Shown: one piece after another, positions 1 through 8,992 of the stretch
Layout of the letters: each line of letters opens with the position of its first letter
Position numbering within the stretch: position 1 is the first letter of the stretch
Source of the DNA: AWTP1-18 sp036504515
GTDB lineage: Bacteria > Pseudomonadota > Gammaproteobacteria > Burkholderiales > Rhodocyclaceae
Reading direction: 5' to 3'
DNA length: 64,000 nucleotides
Assembly: GCA_036504515.1 (NCBI GenBank)
Contig: DASXVA010000013.1
Coordinates: forward strand, 62,001 to 126,000
Notes under the pieces: generated by a model
What the model saw: only the letters and a program-made list of their open reading frames with translations
Databases searched by the model: none
Told to the model about the DNA's origin: nothing
Position numbers and translations under genes: made by a program

Positions 1-1188
1 GTGCAGGCCCATGATTGCCAACAGCGCCAGCAGCCACCAGCGCGCCAGGGTCAGGGGTTTGCGCAGGAAGTCCCGCAACCACCAACAGGCAAGGCCGAGG
101 ACCAGGATGGTCAGCGGGATGCCGAATTCCGCCATCAATTGCAGGGGCAGGTTGTGTACATGTTCGGCGACAGGGGCCGCTTCACCTGACGGCCAATTGA
201 TCGCGTGACTGAAATACTGCCAGGGCACGCTGCCCATGCCGTGGCCCAGCCAGGGGGCTTCTCCTATGCTCTGCAAGGCGGTGCGCCAGAGTTTGAGGCG
301 GATGCTGCTGTTCTGGGCTTCTGCATAAAAACGTTCCAGTGTGCCGCCCCCCGAGAGATTTTCCGAAGACAGCAGAGGAATGAATTCGCGGGAAATGAAC
401 AGAAACAGAATCGCGACCGGCAACAAGAAAAAAGCATTGCGACGCAGGGACGACAAATCCGGCTTGTTACGAGCAGCCAGCCAGCCCAAAAAGCCAAGGG
501 CAGCGCCATAAAGCAGGATGCTGCGGGAGGTGGACAGGGCGGAGGCTAACAACAGAATGGCCAGCAGGGCCGTCAGCCAACCTAAAGAAATGCGGCCCCG
601 TCCCCGGAGATACAAGGCTGAAGCGATGGCAAGCCAGAGGTAGTCATTGAGATGATTCGCTTGCCCCAGATTGCCGTAAAGGGAACCTCGCCGGGGAAAA
701 ATCAGGTGAGTGCTGTAAGCGCTATGACTGGCCTGCAACATCATCACCAGCACTTCGAGCAAGGCCCCCGCAATCAGCGCCGCAGAGAGTCCATCCGCCA
801 GCCATTCAAGGCCTCGACGGCGAACCAGGCCTTGCCCAAGGCTCGCCATTAGACAGGCCCAGAGCAGAATGGCTGCCATGATCAGAGCCTGCTCGACAAA
901 GGCTATTTTGCCCAACCCAAACTGCAGCAACAGGGCGAGGATCAAGATCAGGGGACTCAGCAAAATGCGTGGCAAGGGAAAGGCTTGCCAGGCGGAGGGG
1001 CGCAAAAATACAAACCCGCAGGCGACCAAGCCGAACAAGGCAGCCCACCATTCCGCCAGAAAACTGGGGATGGGGTTGAAGTGGTGGGCGTTCTGAAACG
1101 GGATGATGGCCATGGCGGCCAGACTAATCAGGGCCAGATGGTCGAGATGGCCGACCAGAAAATTCTTGAGGCGGGTGAGTTGCGTCAT
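1..1188 (-). CDS. PglL/Wzy-family O-antigen ligase-like membrane protein (C-terminus cut by window edge)
   Basis: The reverse strand is open from an ATG at 1188 to the left edge (396 codons, no stop), so the gene is partial. The translation is a hydrophobic multi-pass membrane protein starting MTQLTRLKNFLVGHLDHLAL. It carries the motif YGNLGQANHLNDYL near the middle and GHGMGSVPWQYFSHA followed by AEHVHNLPLQLMAEFG near residues 340-375. These are hallmarks of the Wzy_C/PglL family of O-antigen ligases, polymerases and protein O-oligosaccharyltransferases, which move lipid-linked glycans in the periplasm. The G-x-L-x-Q-x-N-H pattern favours the PglL type (pilin or general protein O-glycosylation) over WaaL, but this is inference. 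It starts just after comF on the same strand (4 nt gap), so the two are probably co-transcribed. No glycan assembly genes lie next to it here. Confidence 0.8.
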   Translation of the reverse strand, partial: MTQLTRLKNFLVGHLDHLALISLAAMAIIPFQNAHHFNPIPSFLAEWWAALFGLVACGFVFLRPSAWQAFPLPRILLSPLILILALLLQFGLGKIAFVEQALIMAAILLWACLMASLGQGLVRRRGLEWLADGLSAALIAGALLEVLVMMLQASHSAYSTHLIFPRRGSLYGNLGQANHLNDYLWLAIASALYLRGRGRISLGWLTALLAILLLASALSTSRSILLYGAALGFLGWLAARNKPDLSSLRRNAFFLLPVAILFLFISREFIPLLSSENLSGGGTLERFYAEAQNSSIRLKLWRTALQSIGEAPWLGHGMGSVPWQYFSHAINWPSGEAAPVAEHVHNLPLQLMAEFGIPLTILVLGLACWWLRDFLRKPLTLARWWLLALLAIMGLH

Positions 1189-1192
1189 CGTG

Positions 1193-1906
1193 TCAGTGTT
1201 TAAGGGCCCGGGCGCAGACCAGATTGGTGACGGAGGCGGCGCCATGTTTTTTCAGGGTACGGGCCAGTTCATTGAGGGTGGCGCCGGTGGTCATTACGTC
1301 ATCCACCACCAAAATGTGGAGCCCGCTCAAATCCCGCTGGCAGGCAAAGGCGCCGCGGATGTTTTTTTGCCGGGCTTTCCAGGGCAAGCTGGCTTGGGGT
1401 GCCGTTTCCCGCACCCGAAGGCAAGCATCAAGGGACAAAGGAATGTCCAACTGGCGTGCCAGGGGCCGGGCGATTTCCACCGCCTGGTTGAAGCCCCGCT
1501 GTTTCAAGTGGCCCGCAGAAAGGGGCATGGGCAACAGCAAGTCGGTGGCCGGAAGTCTGGGGGATGCGGCGCACAAAGAGTCGCCGAGAAAAGCCCCCGC
1601 TGCCAACTGGTGACTGTACTTGAAGGTTTGCACCAGGCTATCCACCGGGAAGTCGTAAATCCACAGGGCGAGAGTCCGGTCAAAGTGGGGCGGGTGGGCC
1701 AGGCACTGGCCGCAAAATTGTCCATCGGGTAGAGGCAGCGCACATACCGGGCAGACCGGGCCTTGCAAGGATGGTAGATCATCGCTGCAGTCCGGGCAGA
1801 GAAGCCCGTCAATACTGGGGGCGTGGCACAGCAGGCAATGGGCATCCGGGAGTAAAAATCGGCGCAAAGCGGCCCAAATTGACTTGGCGATACCCGTTCC
1901 TTCCAT
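1193..1906 (-). CDS. comF: ComF family phosphoribosyltransferase-like protein
   Basis: This is a typical ComF: an N-terminal zinc-finger-like segment with paired cysteines (CLLC, CPDC, CPVC, CGQC), then a type I phosphoribosyltransferase fold ending in the PRPP-binding loop VVDDVMTTGATLNE. The PLSAGHLKQRGFNQA segment is also diagnostic. ComF proteins aid natural transformation in competent bacteria by handling incoming single-stranded DNA, and the homologue GntX is linked to gluconate use; which applies here is not known. I chose the ATG at 1906 (237 residues). An in-frame TTG at 1921, preceded by a purine-rich AAGGGA, would add five residues. It is divergent from bioB and followed directly by the ligase-like gene. 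Confidence 0.9.
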   Translation of the reverse strand: MEGTGIAKSIWAALRRFLLPDAHCLLCHAPSIDGLLCPDCSDDLPSLQGPVCPVCALPLPDGQFCGQCLAHPPHFDRTLALWIYDFPVDSLVQTFKYSHQLAAGAFLGDSLCAASPRLPATDLLLPMPLSAGHLKQRGFNQAVEIARPLARQLDIPLSLDACLRVRETAPQASLPWKARQKNIRGAFACQRDLSGLHILVVDDVMTTGATLNELARTLKKHGAASVTNLVCARALKH

Positions 1907-2059
1907 CCGGTTATTGGACAACCCCGGTCCCTTTCCCCATAATTACGGCGAATTTTGCGCGTTTCGGCCTTTGTTCTTCCTTGGGGAGCCCTTTGACGGG
2001 AAGCCCCAAGCGGCACCACCGGCGCGCCTTCCCTTGATTGTACCCAGCAGGAATCCCCC

Positions 2060-3043
2060 ATGACCGCATCTGCCGTCCAAGTAAAGAAGGACATCCCCGT
2101 TCAAGTTTCCGCCAAGCGCTGGACCACCGCTGAAGTGGAGGCCCTGTTTGCCCTGCCCTTCATGGATCTGATTTTCCGCGCCCAGCAAGTGCACCGCGAA
2201 CACCAGCAAGCCAATACCGTTCAACTGTCCACCCTGTTGTCCATCAAGACCGGCGGCTGTTCTGAAGACTGCGGCTACTGTTCCCAGTCGGCCCGCCATG
2301 AACAAGTCGAACGGGAAGCCCTGCTCGACGTGAGCGAAGTGGTGGCCGCTGCCCAAGCCGCCAAGGATAAGGGCGCCAGCCGCTTCTGTATGGGCGCTGC
2401 CTGGCGCGGCCCCAAGGACAAGGATCTGGACGGCGTGATCGAGATGGTCAAGGCCGTCAAGGATCTGGGCCTGGAAACCTGCGTCACCCTGGGCATGCTC
2501 AAGGAAGGCCAGGCCGACAAGCTGGCCGATGCCGGCCTCGACTATTACAACCACAATCTGGATACCGCTCCCGAGTTCTACGGTCAGATCATCAGCAGCC
2601 ACAGCCAGGCGGATCGTTTCGACACCTTGGACAAGGTGCGCGACGCCGGCATCAAGGTCTGCTGCGGCGGCATCGTCGGCATGGGCGAGTCCCAGAAGAG
2701 CCGCGCTTCCCTGATCGCCGAACTGGCCAATATGGACCCGGCCCCCGAGTCCGTGCCCATCAACAATCTGGTGCCGATTCCCGGTACGCCCCTGGCCGAT
2801 GCCGAACCCATTGATCCCTTCGATTTCGTTCGCACCATTGCCGCAGCCCGCATCACCATGCCCGACAGCATGGTGCGCCTGTCCGCCGGTCGCCATGAAA
2901 TGAATGACGAGTTGCAGGCCCTGTGTTTCCTGGCCGGCGCCAATTCCATTTTCTACGGCGACAAGCTCCTCACCGCCGGCAATGCAGAAGCGGCCCGGGA
3001 CGAAGCCCTGTTCCAGCGCCTGCAGATTTCCACTGCCCTTTAA
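2060..3043 (+). CDS. bioB: Biotin synthase BioB
   Basis: Biotin synthase is a radical SAM enzyme that inserts sulfur into dethiobiotin in the last step of biotin synthesis. The 327-residue product has the SAM-cluster motif CSEDCGYC (CxxxCxxC) near residue 76, the following SARHEQVEREALL segment, and the conserved C-terminal parts NNLVPIPGTPL and LSAGRHEMNDELQALCFLAGANSIFYGDKLLT, including the arginine and cysteine that hold the sacrificial [2Fe-2S] cluster. The length is normal for the family. The bioC gene follows 5 nt after the stop, forming a two-gene bio operon; bioA, bioD and bioF are not in this window. Confidence 0.97.
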   Translation: MTASAVQVKKDIPVQVSAKRWTTAEVEALFALPFMDLIFRAQQVHREHQQANTVQLSTLLSIKTGGCSEDCGYCSQSARHEQVEREALLDVSEVVAAAQAAKDKGASRFCMGAAWRGPKDKDLDGVIEMVKAVKDLGLETCVTLGMLKEGQADKLADAGLDYYNHNLDTAPEFYGQIISSHSQADRFDTLDKVRDAGIKVCCGGIVGMGESQKSRASLIAELANMDPAPESVPINNLVPIPGTPLADAEPIDPFDFVRTIAAARITMPDSMVRLSAGRHEMNDELQALCFLAGANSIFYGDKLLTAGNAEAARDEALFQRLQISTAL

Positions 3044-3048
3044 TCGGC

Positions 3049-3885
3049 GTGGCTGGTTCCGCCCAGGCGGCCTTTTTCCGGGCGGCGGCTACCTATGACG
3101 CCGCCGCTGTACTCGCCCAGGAAGTGGGGCGGCGCATGGCGGAGCGCCTCGCCTACGTCCGCATCGAGCCGAAGCGCATGGCCGATGTGGGCTGTGCCAC
3201 CGGTGATGGCATCCTCGACCTGATTCAGCACTACCCCAAGGCCCAAGCCTTGGCGGTGGATGTTGCTTTGCCCATGCTGCAGGTCGTCAAAGGCCGCAGC
3301 GGCTTTTTCGACCGGCTGCGGGGACGGGCGCCGCGCCTGCTCAATGCCGATGCGGGGCAACTTCCCCTGGCGGCCAATAGCCTCGATCTGGTCTGGTCCA
3401 ACCTCATGCTGCACTGGCTGGCCGATCCGCTCCCAGCTTTTCGAGAATTGCACCGGACCATGAATGTGGGCGGCTTGCTCACCTTCAGCATGCTCGGCCC
3501 CGATACCCTCAAGGAAATCCGTCGCGCCTTTGCGGCATGCGGCATTACACCCAGCCTGCGGACTTTCCACGACATGCACGATATCGGCGACATGCTGGTG
3601 GCGGCCGGTTTTGCTGACCCGGTGATGGACATGGAAACCATCACCCTGACCTACCGCAGTCCCCGCGGCTTATTGCAGGACCAGCGGCACCTCGGCGTGC
3701 GCAACGGTTTGCTCGGGGATTTGCCCTGGCGGCAATGGCGCCAGGTGCTGGCAGCTTGGCAGCACGTCGAAGGGGCGTTGCCTGCTACCTTTGAAATTGT
3801 TTATGGCCATGCCTGGAAACCCGAACCCAAGGTTATTGCCGATGGTCGGGCGGTGATGACCTTCCACAAAACCATGCCCAAGTGA
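3049..3885 (+). CDS. bioC: Malonyl-ACP O-methyltransferase BioC
   Basis: BioC methylates malonyl-ACP (or its CoA ester) so that fatty acid synthase can build the pimelate moiety of biotin. The open frame extends upstream into bioB, but family similarity starts at the GTG at 3049 (VAGSAQAAFFRAAATYDAAA), which fits the usual BioC opening with the R-A-A-x-T-Y-D motif. This gives 278 residues. The SAM-binding motif I is VGCATGDGI, and the LDLVWSNLMLHWLADP segment is the BioC version of motifs II/III. It follows bioB by 5 nt and is certainly co-transcribed. The GTG has no strong ribosome site, suggesting translational coupling to bioB. Confidence 0.88.
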   Translation: MAGSAQAAFFRAAATYDAAAVLAQEVGRRMAERLAYVRIEPKRMADVGCATGDGILDLIQHYPKAQALAVDVALPMLQVVKGRSGFFDRLRGRAPRLLNADAGQLPLAANSLDLVWSNLMLHWLADPLPAFRELHRTMNVGGLLTFSMLGPDTLKEIRRAFAACGITPSLRTFHDMHDIGDMLVAAGFADPVMDMETITLTYRSPRGLLQDQRHLGVRNGLLGDLPWRQWRQVLAAWQHVEGALPATFEIVYGHAWKPEPKVIADGRAVMTFHKTMPK

Positions 3886-3937
3886 AATGGCGCTGCCTGA
3901 TTCCTCAGTCAGCTAAGGCCTTGGAGGCTGCGCAACT

Positions 3938-4453
3938 TTACTTGCTGCCCAGTTCTCGCTCGACAGCGCGAAACAGACTGTCGTAGAAACCCCGGTCATT
4001 GACCGTCTCACCGCTACGCTTGATCTGTCCATCGGAAGTGGTGCTGCTGGAGATGGATACCGGCGCCACCAAAGGCAGGCCCACGGAGGTTTTTTCCTTG
4101 GTTTGGGCCACGTCATAGTGGCTTTCCATCGCCGTTACGAACAGGAGGCCTTTCTCGCCCCGTTCGCTGCAGACGATTTGTACCTGCAAAGTCGCATGGC
4201 GATTCTCCTGCTCCCGGAACTCCTTCTGCCCCACCAGCACGATCTCGCGGCCTTCATCCTGGCGGCTGACCAGATAGCCCTGGTCCAGCAAGACATGGCG
4301 ACCCGCGTCGCACAGGATCGCTTTACCCGCATTGAACTCGTGTCGATGGGCACTATTGGCATCGAAGCGTTCATCGTGGTGATACACCCTCTCGCCACCG
4401 CAGGCGGCAAGCAAAGAGGCACTGGCAGCAAGGATCAGGACAAGGCGGTTCAT
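3938..4453 (-). CDS. DUF2242 family lipoprotein
   Basis: This is a 171-residue protein with a lipoprotein signal peptide: a short basic start, a hydrophobic stretch, and the lipobox LLAAC with Cys18 as the predicted lipidated residue, followed by GG. The mature part (VYHHDERFDA, DAGRHVLLDQGYLV, VGLPLVAPVSISSS, RGFYDSLFRAVERELG) matches my memory of DUF2242, a family of betaproteobacterial lipoproteins of unknown role. It is on the same strand as msrQ and msrP and starts 9 nt after the msrQ stop, so it may be the third gene of that operon. Whether it supports periplasmic oxidative stress repair is only suggested by this context. Confidence 0.75.
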   Translation of the reverse strand: MNRLVLILAASASLLAACGGERVYHHDERFDANSAHRHEFNAGKAILCDAGRHVLLDQGYLVSRQDEGREIVLVGQKEFREQENRHATLQVQIVCSERGEKGLLFVTAMESHYDVAQTKEKTSVGLPLVAPVSISSSTTSDGQIKRSGETVNDRGFYDSLFRAVERELGSK

Positions 4454-4462
4454 GACTAACGC

Positions 4463-5119
4463 TCAAGGTTTGGAGACAATGGGAATGATACGACCCTTGG
4501 GTTTATGCAGGTATTCCCCCGCCAGTTGCCGTTGTCGTTCCTGATGGCGCCACCACAATCGAAACCCCAGCAGTAGCGCCAGCACCAGCCCGTAGATCAG
4601 CGGCTTGGTCACATCCAGCTTCACCAGCCAGAAGTAGTGCAGCACGGCCAATATGGCAATGACGTATACCGAGCGATGGAGACTGTTCCAGCGCTTGCCG
4701 CCGATGCGTCGGATGGCGTAGTTGTTGGAGGTGGCCGCCAAAGGGATCAGCAGTACAAAGGTGGCCATGCCCACGGTGATGAAGGGGCGTTTGAGGATGT
4801 CCTTGGCGATGTCTTGCCAGACAAAGAATTGATCCAGCCAAAGGTAGCTGCTGAGATGGAGCAGGGCGTAGAAAAAAGCATAAAGGCCAAGCATGCGCCG
4901 CAAGCGGATCAGCCAATGCCAGCCGGCCAGTTTGCGCAGGGGCGTTACCGTTAGCGTGATCAGCAGGAAGTTCAAGGCCCAGGTGCCCAGGCTGCGGGTC
5001 AGGGCTTCAATCGGATTGGCGCCCAGCTCGTCCTGCCGGAAGGCCCAGCCCAGATGGGCCAGGGGAATCAGGCAGAGCAGGAACAGTAGCGGTTTGAGCA
5101 GGGGGATGAAGCGGGTCAT
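4463..5119 (-). CDS. msrQ: Heme-binding membrane subunit MsrQ of the periplasmic methionine sulfoxide reductase
   Basis: MsrQ (formerly YedZ) is an inner-membrane b-type cytochrome that passes electrons from the quinone pool or a flavin reductase to MsrP. The 218-residue product has about six membrane segments and family hallmarks: LGTWALNFLLITLTVTPLR, RRMLGLYAFFYALLHLSSY with a heme-ligand histidine, and WNSLHRSVYVIAILAVLHYFW with two further histidines. It follows msrP by 12 nt on the same strand, the standard arrangement. Confidence 0.93.
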   Translation of the reverse strand: MTRFIPLLKPLLFLLCLIPLAHLGWAFRQDELGANPIEALTRSLGTWALNFLLITLTVTPLRKLAGWHWLIRLRRMLGLYAFFYALLHLSSYLWLDQFFVWQDIAKDILKRPFITVGMATFVLLIPLAATSNNYAIRRIGGKRWNSLHRSVYVIAILAVLHYFWLVKLDVTKPLIYGLVLALLLGFRLWWRHQERQRQLAGEYLHKPKGRIIPIVSKP

Positions 5120-5131
5120 GAAGGATTTTCC

Positions 5132-6073
5132 TCAGAAGTATTTTTTCAGGTCCATGCCGGCGTAGAGGGGCGCCACATCGCCATAGCCGTTGAACAGCAA
5201 GGTCTCCCGTTTGCTGAATTCCCCGAGCCGCCGCTCCCGGGCTTGGCTCCAGCGGGGATGATCCACGCCGGGATTCACGTTGGAATAGAAACCGTACTCC
5301 CGAGGATTGGCCTTCTCCCAGGAAATCAATGGCTGCTTTTCGACGAAACGGATTTTGACGATGGACTTGGCACTCTTGAAACCGTATTTCCAGGGCACCG
5401 TGAGCCGTACCGGGGCGCCGTTCTGCTTGGGCAGCACCTCGCCGTAGAGGCCCAGGGTGAGCAGGGTCAGGGGGTGCATGGCTTCGTCCAGCCGCAGGCC
5501 TTCCACATAGGGCCAGTCCAGCACATGGCGTTGCACGCCGACCATGTTCTCCGGCTGCACTGCTGAAATGAGTTCGATGAACTTGGCGTTGCCCGTGGGC
5601 TCCACCTGCTTGAGCAGGGCCGAGAGGGAATAGCCAACCCAGGGCACCACCATGCTCCAGCCTTCCACACAGCGCAGGCGATAGATGCGTTCTTCCAGCG
5701 GGGCGACTTTGAGCAACTGGTCCAGGTCGAAGGTCTTCGGCTTTTTCACCAGACCTTCTACGGTAACTTTCCAATCCCGGGTGTCGAGCTTGAAGGCGTT
5801 AGCTGCCGGGTCTTCCTTGTCGGTGCCGAATTCGTAGAAGTTGTTGTAGCCGGTGACGTGCTTGTAGGGGGTAGGTGTTTCCAGGGAGGATAGCGGACTG
5901 GCCTTGCTCGATAACTTTTCGGCTCCTTGGGCAGTGGGTAGCAGGGTACCCAAGGCACCCGAGGCCAGGGCAGCAACTCCCATCTGCATGAATTCCCGAC
6001 GCCGGGCATAAATTTCAGGAGGAGTGATTTCCGAGGATAAAACTTCGTGGGGAGCAAAGCGTTTGATTAACAT
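5132..6073 (-). CDS. msrP: Periplasmic protein-methionine-sulfoxide reductase catalytic subunit MsrP
   Basis: MsrP (YedY) is a molybdopterin enzyme exported by the Tat system that repairs oxidised methionine in periplasmic proteins. The open frame continues upstream, but the ATG at 6073 (MLIKRFAPHEVLSSEITPPE) gives the usual 313-residue protein. Residues 25-30 hold the Tat-type motif RRREFM followed by a hydrophobic stretch and an AQG cleavage region. The molybdenum-ligand cysteine lies in YRLRCVEGWSMVVPW, and LTVPWKYGFKSAKSIV and YGFYSNVNPGVDHPRWSQ are conserved in the family. It forms an operon with msrQ. The divergent DUF455 gene starts 76 nt away. Confidence 0.95.
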   Translation of the reverse strand: MLIKRFAPHEVLSSEITPPEIYARRREFMQMGVAALASGALGTLLPTAQGAEKLSSKASPLSSLETPTPYKHVTGYNNFYEFGTDKEDPAANAFKLDTRDWKVTVEGLVKKPKTFDLDQLLKVAPLEERIYRLRCVEGWSMVVPWVGYSLSALLKQVEPTGNAKFIELISAVQPENMVGVQRHVLDWPYVEGLRLDEAMHPLTLLTLGLYGEVLPKQNGAPVRLTVPWKYGFKSAKSIVKIRFVEKQPLISWEKANPREYGFYSNVNPGVDHPRWSQARERRLGEFSKRETLLFNGYGDVAPLYAGMDLKKYF

Positions 6074-6149
6074 GGTGGTCTCCGTGGGGTGCCGTGTTTT
6101 TGTTTGTCGTGGCCCGGCTGCAAAACTTACAGTATTTGGATGACGCAAG

Positions 6150-6980
6150 ATGGCGAAAGTTCTTTTCGAGGCCTTGGCCGAAGCCCTGGCCATGGGTCGG
6201 GTGGAGCGCAAGCTGGCTCTGGTGCGGGATCTGGCGGCCGATTGGCAGGCCGGGGAATTGTCCCTTGACGGCGGCGACAGGTCAGTGCCTTCGGTCACCG
6301 AGCGAGGCTATCCCAACAAGCCGGCCCTGGTGCCACCCAACGACGTACCCCTGCGCAAACCCACCTCGCCGGAAGGGCTGGCTGCCCTGTTCCACGCCAT
6401 CGTCCATATCGAATGGACGGCCATCGACCTGGCCTTGGACCACGCCTACCGTTTTCGGGATTTACCCCGGGAGTACTACGCCGACTGGATTGCGGTAGCC
6501 GCAGAAGAGGCCGAGCACTTCAAACTGCTGCGGGATCACTTGCAAGGCTATGGCCACGACTACGGCGACTTTCCCGCCCATGACAGCCTGTGGCAACTCA
6601 ACGTCCGCACCGGCCACGACGCCCTGGCCCGCATGGCACTGGTGCCCCGTTTTGCCGAAGCCCGGGGCCTGGACGCGACGCCGCCAATCCAGCAGAAGCT
6701 GGCAAAGATCGGCGACGAAGCCGGCGTGGCCGTGCTCGACGTTATTCTCAAGGATGAAATCGGCCACGTCGCCCTGGGCGACAAATGGTTCCGCTATTTG
6801 TGCGCCCAGCGGGGCGTCGATGTGGAAGCCACCTACCGGGAGCTGATGGTGGAATATCAGGCGCCGCGGCTGATTCCCCCGGTGAACGATGCCGCTCGCT
6901 TGGCGGCCGGTTTCAGTGAAGGGGAACTGGAAATTCTGAAAAGGCATCCCGATGCAAGAAAGGATGCGCCAGCACCATGA
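6150..6980 (+). CDS. DUF455 family ferritin-like protein
   Basis: The 276-residue product belongs to DUF455, a helical family with a ferritin-like, probably di-metal-binding fold distantly related to the tRNA hydroxylase MiaE. Likely metal ligands are visible in HIEWTAIDLALDHAYRF, EEAEHFKLL and DEIGHVALGDKW, which together give the repeated E-x-x-H pattern. The substrate is unknown. The stop overlaps the start of the aminotransferase gene (ATGA), so the two are translationally coupled, suggesting related metabolism, but the function cannot be read from sequence. Confidence 0.85.
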   Translation: MAKVLFEALAEALAMGRVERKLALVRDLAADWQAGELSLDGGDRSVPSVTERGYPNKPALVPPNDVPLRKPTSPEGLAALFHAIVHIEWTAIDLALDHAYRFRDLPREYYADWIAVAAEEAEHFKLLRDHLQGYGHDYGDFPAHDSLWQLNVRTGHDALARMALVPRFAEARGLDATPPIQQKLAKIGDEAGVAVLDVILKDEIGHVALGDKWFRYLCAQRGVDVEATYRELMVEYQAPRLIPPVNDAARLAAGFSEGELEILKRHPDARKDAPAP

Positions 6981-8137
6981 CCATGGTTTTCGATTCCAAG
7001 TTGCCCCGGGTGGGCACCACCATTTTCACCGTCATGTCGCGTTTGGCTGCCGAAAACGGCGCCATCAATTTGTCCCAGGGTTTCCCTGATTTTTCTCCAC
7101 CGGAAGCGCTACTGGAACGGGTCAGCCATCACATGGCGGCGGGTCACAATCAATACGCGCCTATGGCCGGTGTTCAGCCCCTGCGGGAAGCCATTGCCGC
7201 CAAGGCGGAACGGCTCTACGGCCGAACCTATCACCCGGAAACCGAAATCACCGTCACGGCAGGAGCCACCCAGGCCTTGGCTACTGCCATCACCGCCTGC
7301 GTCCGTCCCGGCGACGAAGTGATTGTCTTCGCTCCCGTGTATGACTCCTACGGCCCCGCCATCGAACTCAATGGCGGCAAGGTGGTGACATCCTCCCTGC
7401 GCTTTCCCGACTATCGGCCCGACTGGGACGAGGTGCGATCCCTGATTTCACCCCGGACCCGGATGATCATTCTCAACACGCCCCACAACCCCACGGGCAG
7501 CCTGTGGACGGCGCAGGATATGGCGCAGCTGGAAGCCCTGGTGCGGGAGACAAACATCATCTTGCTAGCGGACGAGGTGTACGAACACATGAGCTTTGAC
7601 GGTCTGCGCCACGAAAGCATTGCCCGTTACCCGGCCTTGGCGGAGCGCAGTTTTGTGGTGTCCAGCTTCGGCAAGACGTACCACATCACCGGCTGGAAAA
7701 TCGCCTACTGCCTGGCGCCAGCCGCCCTGATGGCGGAGTTCCGCAAGGCTCACCAGTTTGTGGTGTTCTGCGTGAATCACCCCGCCCAACTGGCTCTGGC
7801 GGATTTCATGAACGCTGCACCGGAATTCGCCGACCAGTTGGCAGCCTTCTATCAGGACAAGCGGGATTTCTTTCGACAAGCCCTGGCAGGTTCGCGGTTT
7901 GAACTGTTGCCCTGCGCCGGCACCTATTTTCAGCTGGCCCGTTACGGTGCCATCAGTGACGAAACGGACACCGACTTTGCCCGCCGCCTTACGGTAGAGC
8001 GCGGCGTAGCGGCGATTCCGGTCTCGGTGTTTTATCCCGACGACGCTCAAGCCAAGGACCACCGGGTAGTACGGTTCTGCTTTGCCAAAACCGAGCAGAC
8101 CCTTGCTGCGGCAGCGGAGCGCCTGCGGCGAATTTGA
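6977..8137 (+). CDS. Pyridoxal-phosphate aminotransferase, methionine aminotransferase (YbdL) type
   Basis: This is a class I aminotransferase of 386 residues. Family features include NLSQGFPDF and NQYAPMAGVQPLREAIA near the N-terminus, the NTPHNPTG loop, LLADEVYEHMSFDG with the aspartate that pairs with the PLP ring nitrogen, and SSFGKTYHITGWKIAY with the PLP-binding lysine and following GW. The NLSQGFPDF/QYAPMAG/FGKTYHITGWK set points to the YbdL/kynurenine-type branch, which transaminates methionine and some other amino acids with 2-oxo acids. The start overlaps the preceding stop by 4 nt; a second ATG at 6983 is also possible. Confidence 0.9.
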   Translation: MTMVFDSKLPRVGTTIFTVMSRLAAENGAINLSQGFPDFSPPEALLERVSHHMAAGHNQYAPMAGVQPLREAIAAKAERLYGRTYHPETEITVTAGATQALATAITACVRPGDEVIVFAPVYDSYGPAIELNGGKVVTSSLRFPDYRPDWDEVRSLISPRTRMIILNTPHNPTGSLWTAQDMAQLEALVRETNIILLADEVYEHMSFDGLRHESIARYPALAERSFVVSSFGKTYHITGWKIAYCLAPAALMAEFRKAHQFVVFCVNHPAQLALADFMNAAPEFADQLAAFYQDKRDFFRQALAGSRFELLPCAGTYFQLARYGAISDETDTDFARRLTVERGVAAIPVSVFYPDDAQAKDHRVVRFCFAKTEQTLAAAAERLRRI

Positions 8138-8191
8138 CGGAGCAAGCGTTGTGAGGGGCGAGCGGTTGCTGCTGCCCCGTAAGGGCGAGAA

Positions 8192-8962
8192 CTAGGCCAG
8201 AGGCAACATGCCGATGGCCGGCTTTGCGTAGAGATACCCTTGCTGGTAGCGGACGCCCAACTCCAACAGCATGTCGCGCTCCCCTTCCCGCTCGATGCCT
8301 TCGCCAACCAGGGTGATATTCAGCTTTTCGGCCACCAAGGCAATACCGGCAACGATGGCCTGTTTGACCGGGGCAATGTCGATGTCCCGGGTCAGTTCCA
8401 TGTCCAGCTTGAGCACATGGGGCTGAAAGGTCGCCAGCAGGTTCAGGCCGGAGTAACCCGCGCCAAAGTCATCAATGGCAGTGGTGAAGCCTTGCCGCCG
8501 ATACTCATTGAAAATGCCGACCAAATGGGCGGTGTCATGAACCCGTTCGCCTTCGGTGACTTCGAACATCAGCCGGTCAGTTGGGAACTCAAACTCCTTG
8601 CTGGCTTCCAAAGTGGCGCGAATGCAGGTCTCCGGGCGATAAACCGCATTGGGCAGGAAGTTGATGCTGAGCAGGCAGTCCGGCAGTTTGTCCAGGCCCA
8701 AGCCTGAGGCCTGCTGAATGGCTTTCACCCGGCAGGCTTGGTCGAAGCGATAGCGGTTGCTGTCGTTCACCTTGGACAGAATGACGCCAGCCCCTTCGCC
8801 ATTCAGCCCCCGAACCAGCGCCTCATAGGCAAAGGGTTGCTGGGTCTGTAAGTCCATGATGGGTTGGAAGGCCATCGTGAACTGGAAATCCAGACTGTCG
8901 AGGTTCCTGCACTCATTGCAGCCAAGCGCATGGAACGGCTGGTCAAAAACCGTTTCAGACAT
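8192..8962 (-). CDS. EAL domain protein, probable cyclic-di-GMP phosphodiesterase
   Basis: A single EAL domain fills most of the protein. The signature YEALVRG contains the catalytic glutamate, and metal and substrate residues are present in SINFLPNA, FEVTEGE, IDDFGAGYSGLN, LKLDMEL and GEGIE (usually AEGVE), ending in QGYLYAKP. The domain therefore looks catalytically competent and should linearise c-di-GMP. The 30-residue N-terminus with a CNEC pair is too short for a known sensor. The ATG at 8962 is preferred because it is spaced well from an AGGAAG ribosome site; a GTG at 8968 is too close. It stands alone between convergent and same-strand neighbours. Confidence 0.9.
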   Translation of the reverse strand: MSETVFDQPFHALGCNECRNLDSLDFQFTMAFQPIMDLQTQQPFAYEALVRGLNGEGAGVILSKVNDSNRYRFDQACRVKAIQQASGLGLDKLPDCLLSINFLPNAVYRPETCIRATLEASKEFEFPTDRLMFEVTEGERVHDTAHLVGIFNEYRRQGFTTAIDDFGAGYSGLNLLATFQPHVLKLDMELTRDIDIAPVKQAIVAGIALVAEKLNITLVGEGIEREGERDMLLELGVRYQQGYLYAKPAIGMLPLA

Positions 8963-8992
8963 GATCACTTCCTTCCCCTAACGGGCATGACG

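Noticed and set aside
1943..2896. 317-residue minus-strand frame opposite bioB
   Set aside because: Antisense shadow of bioB, with no family resemblance.
2923..3048. Upstream extension of bioC into bioB
   Set aside because: The added residues are an out-of-frame read of the bioB end; similarity to BioC begins at the GTG at 3049.
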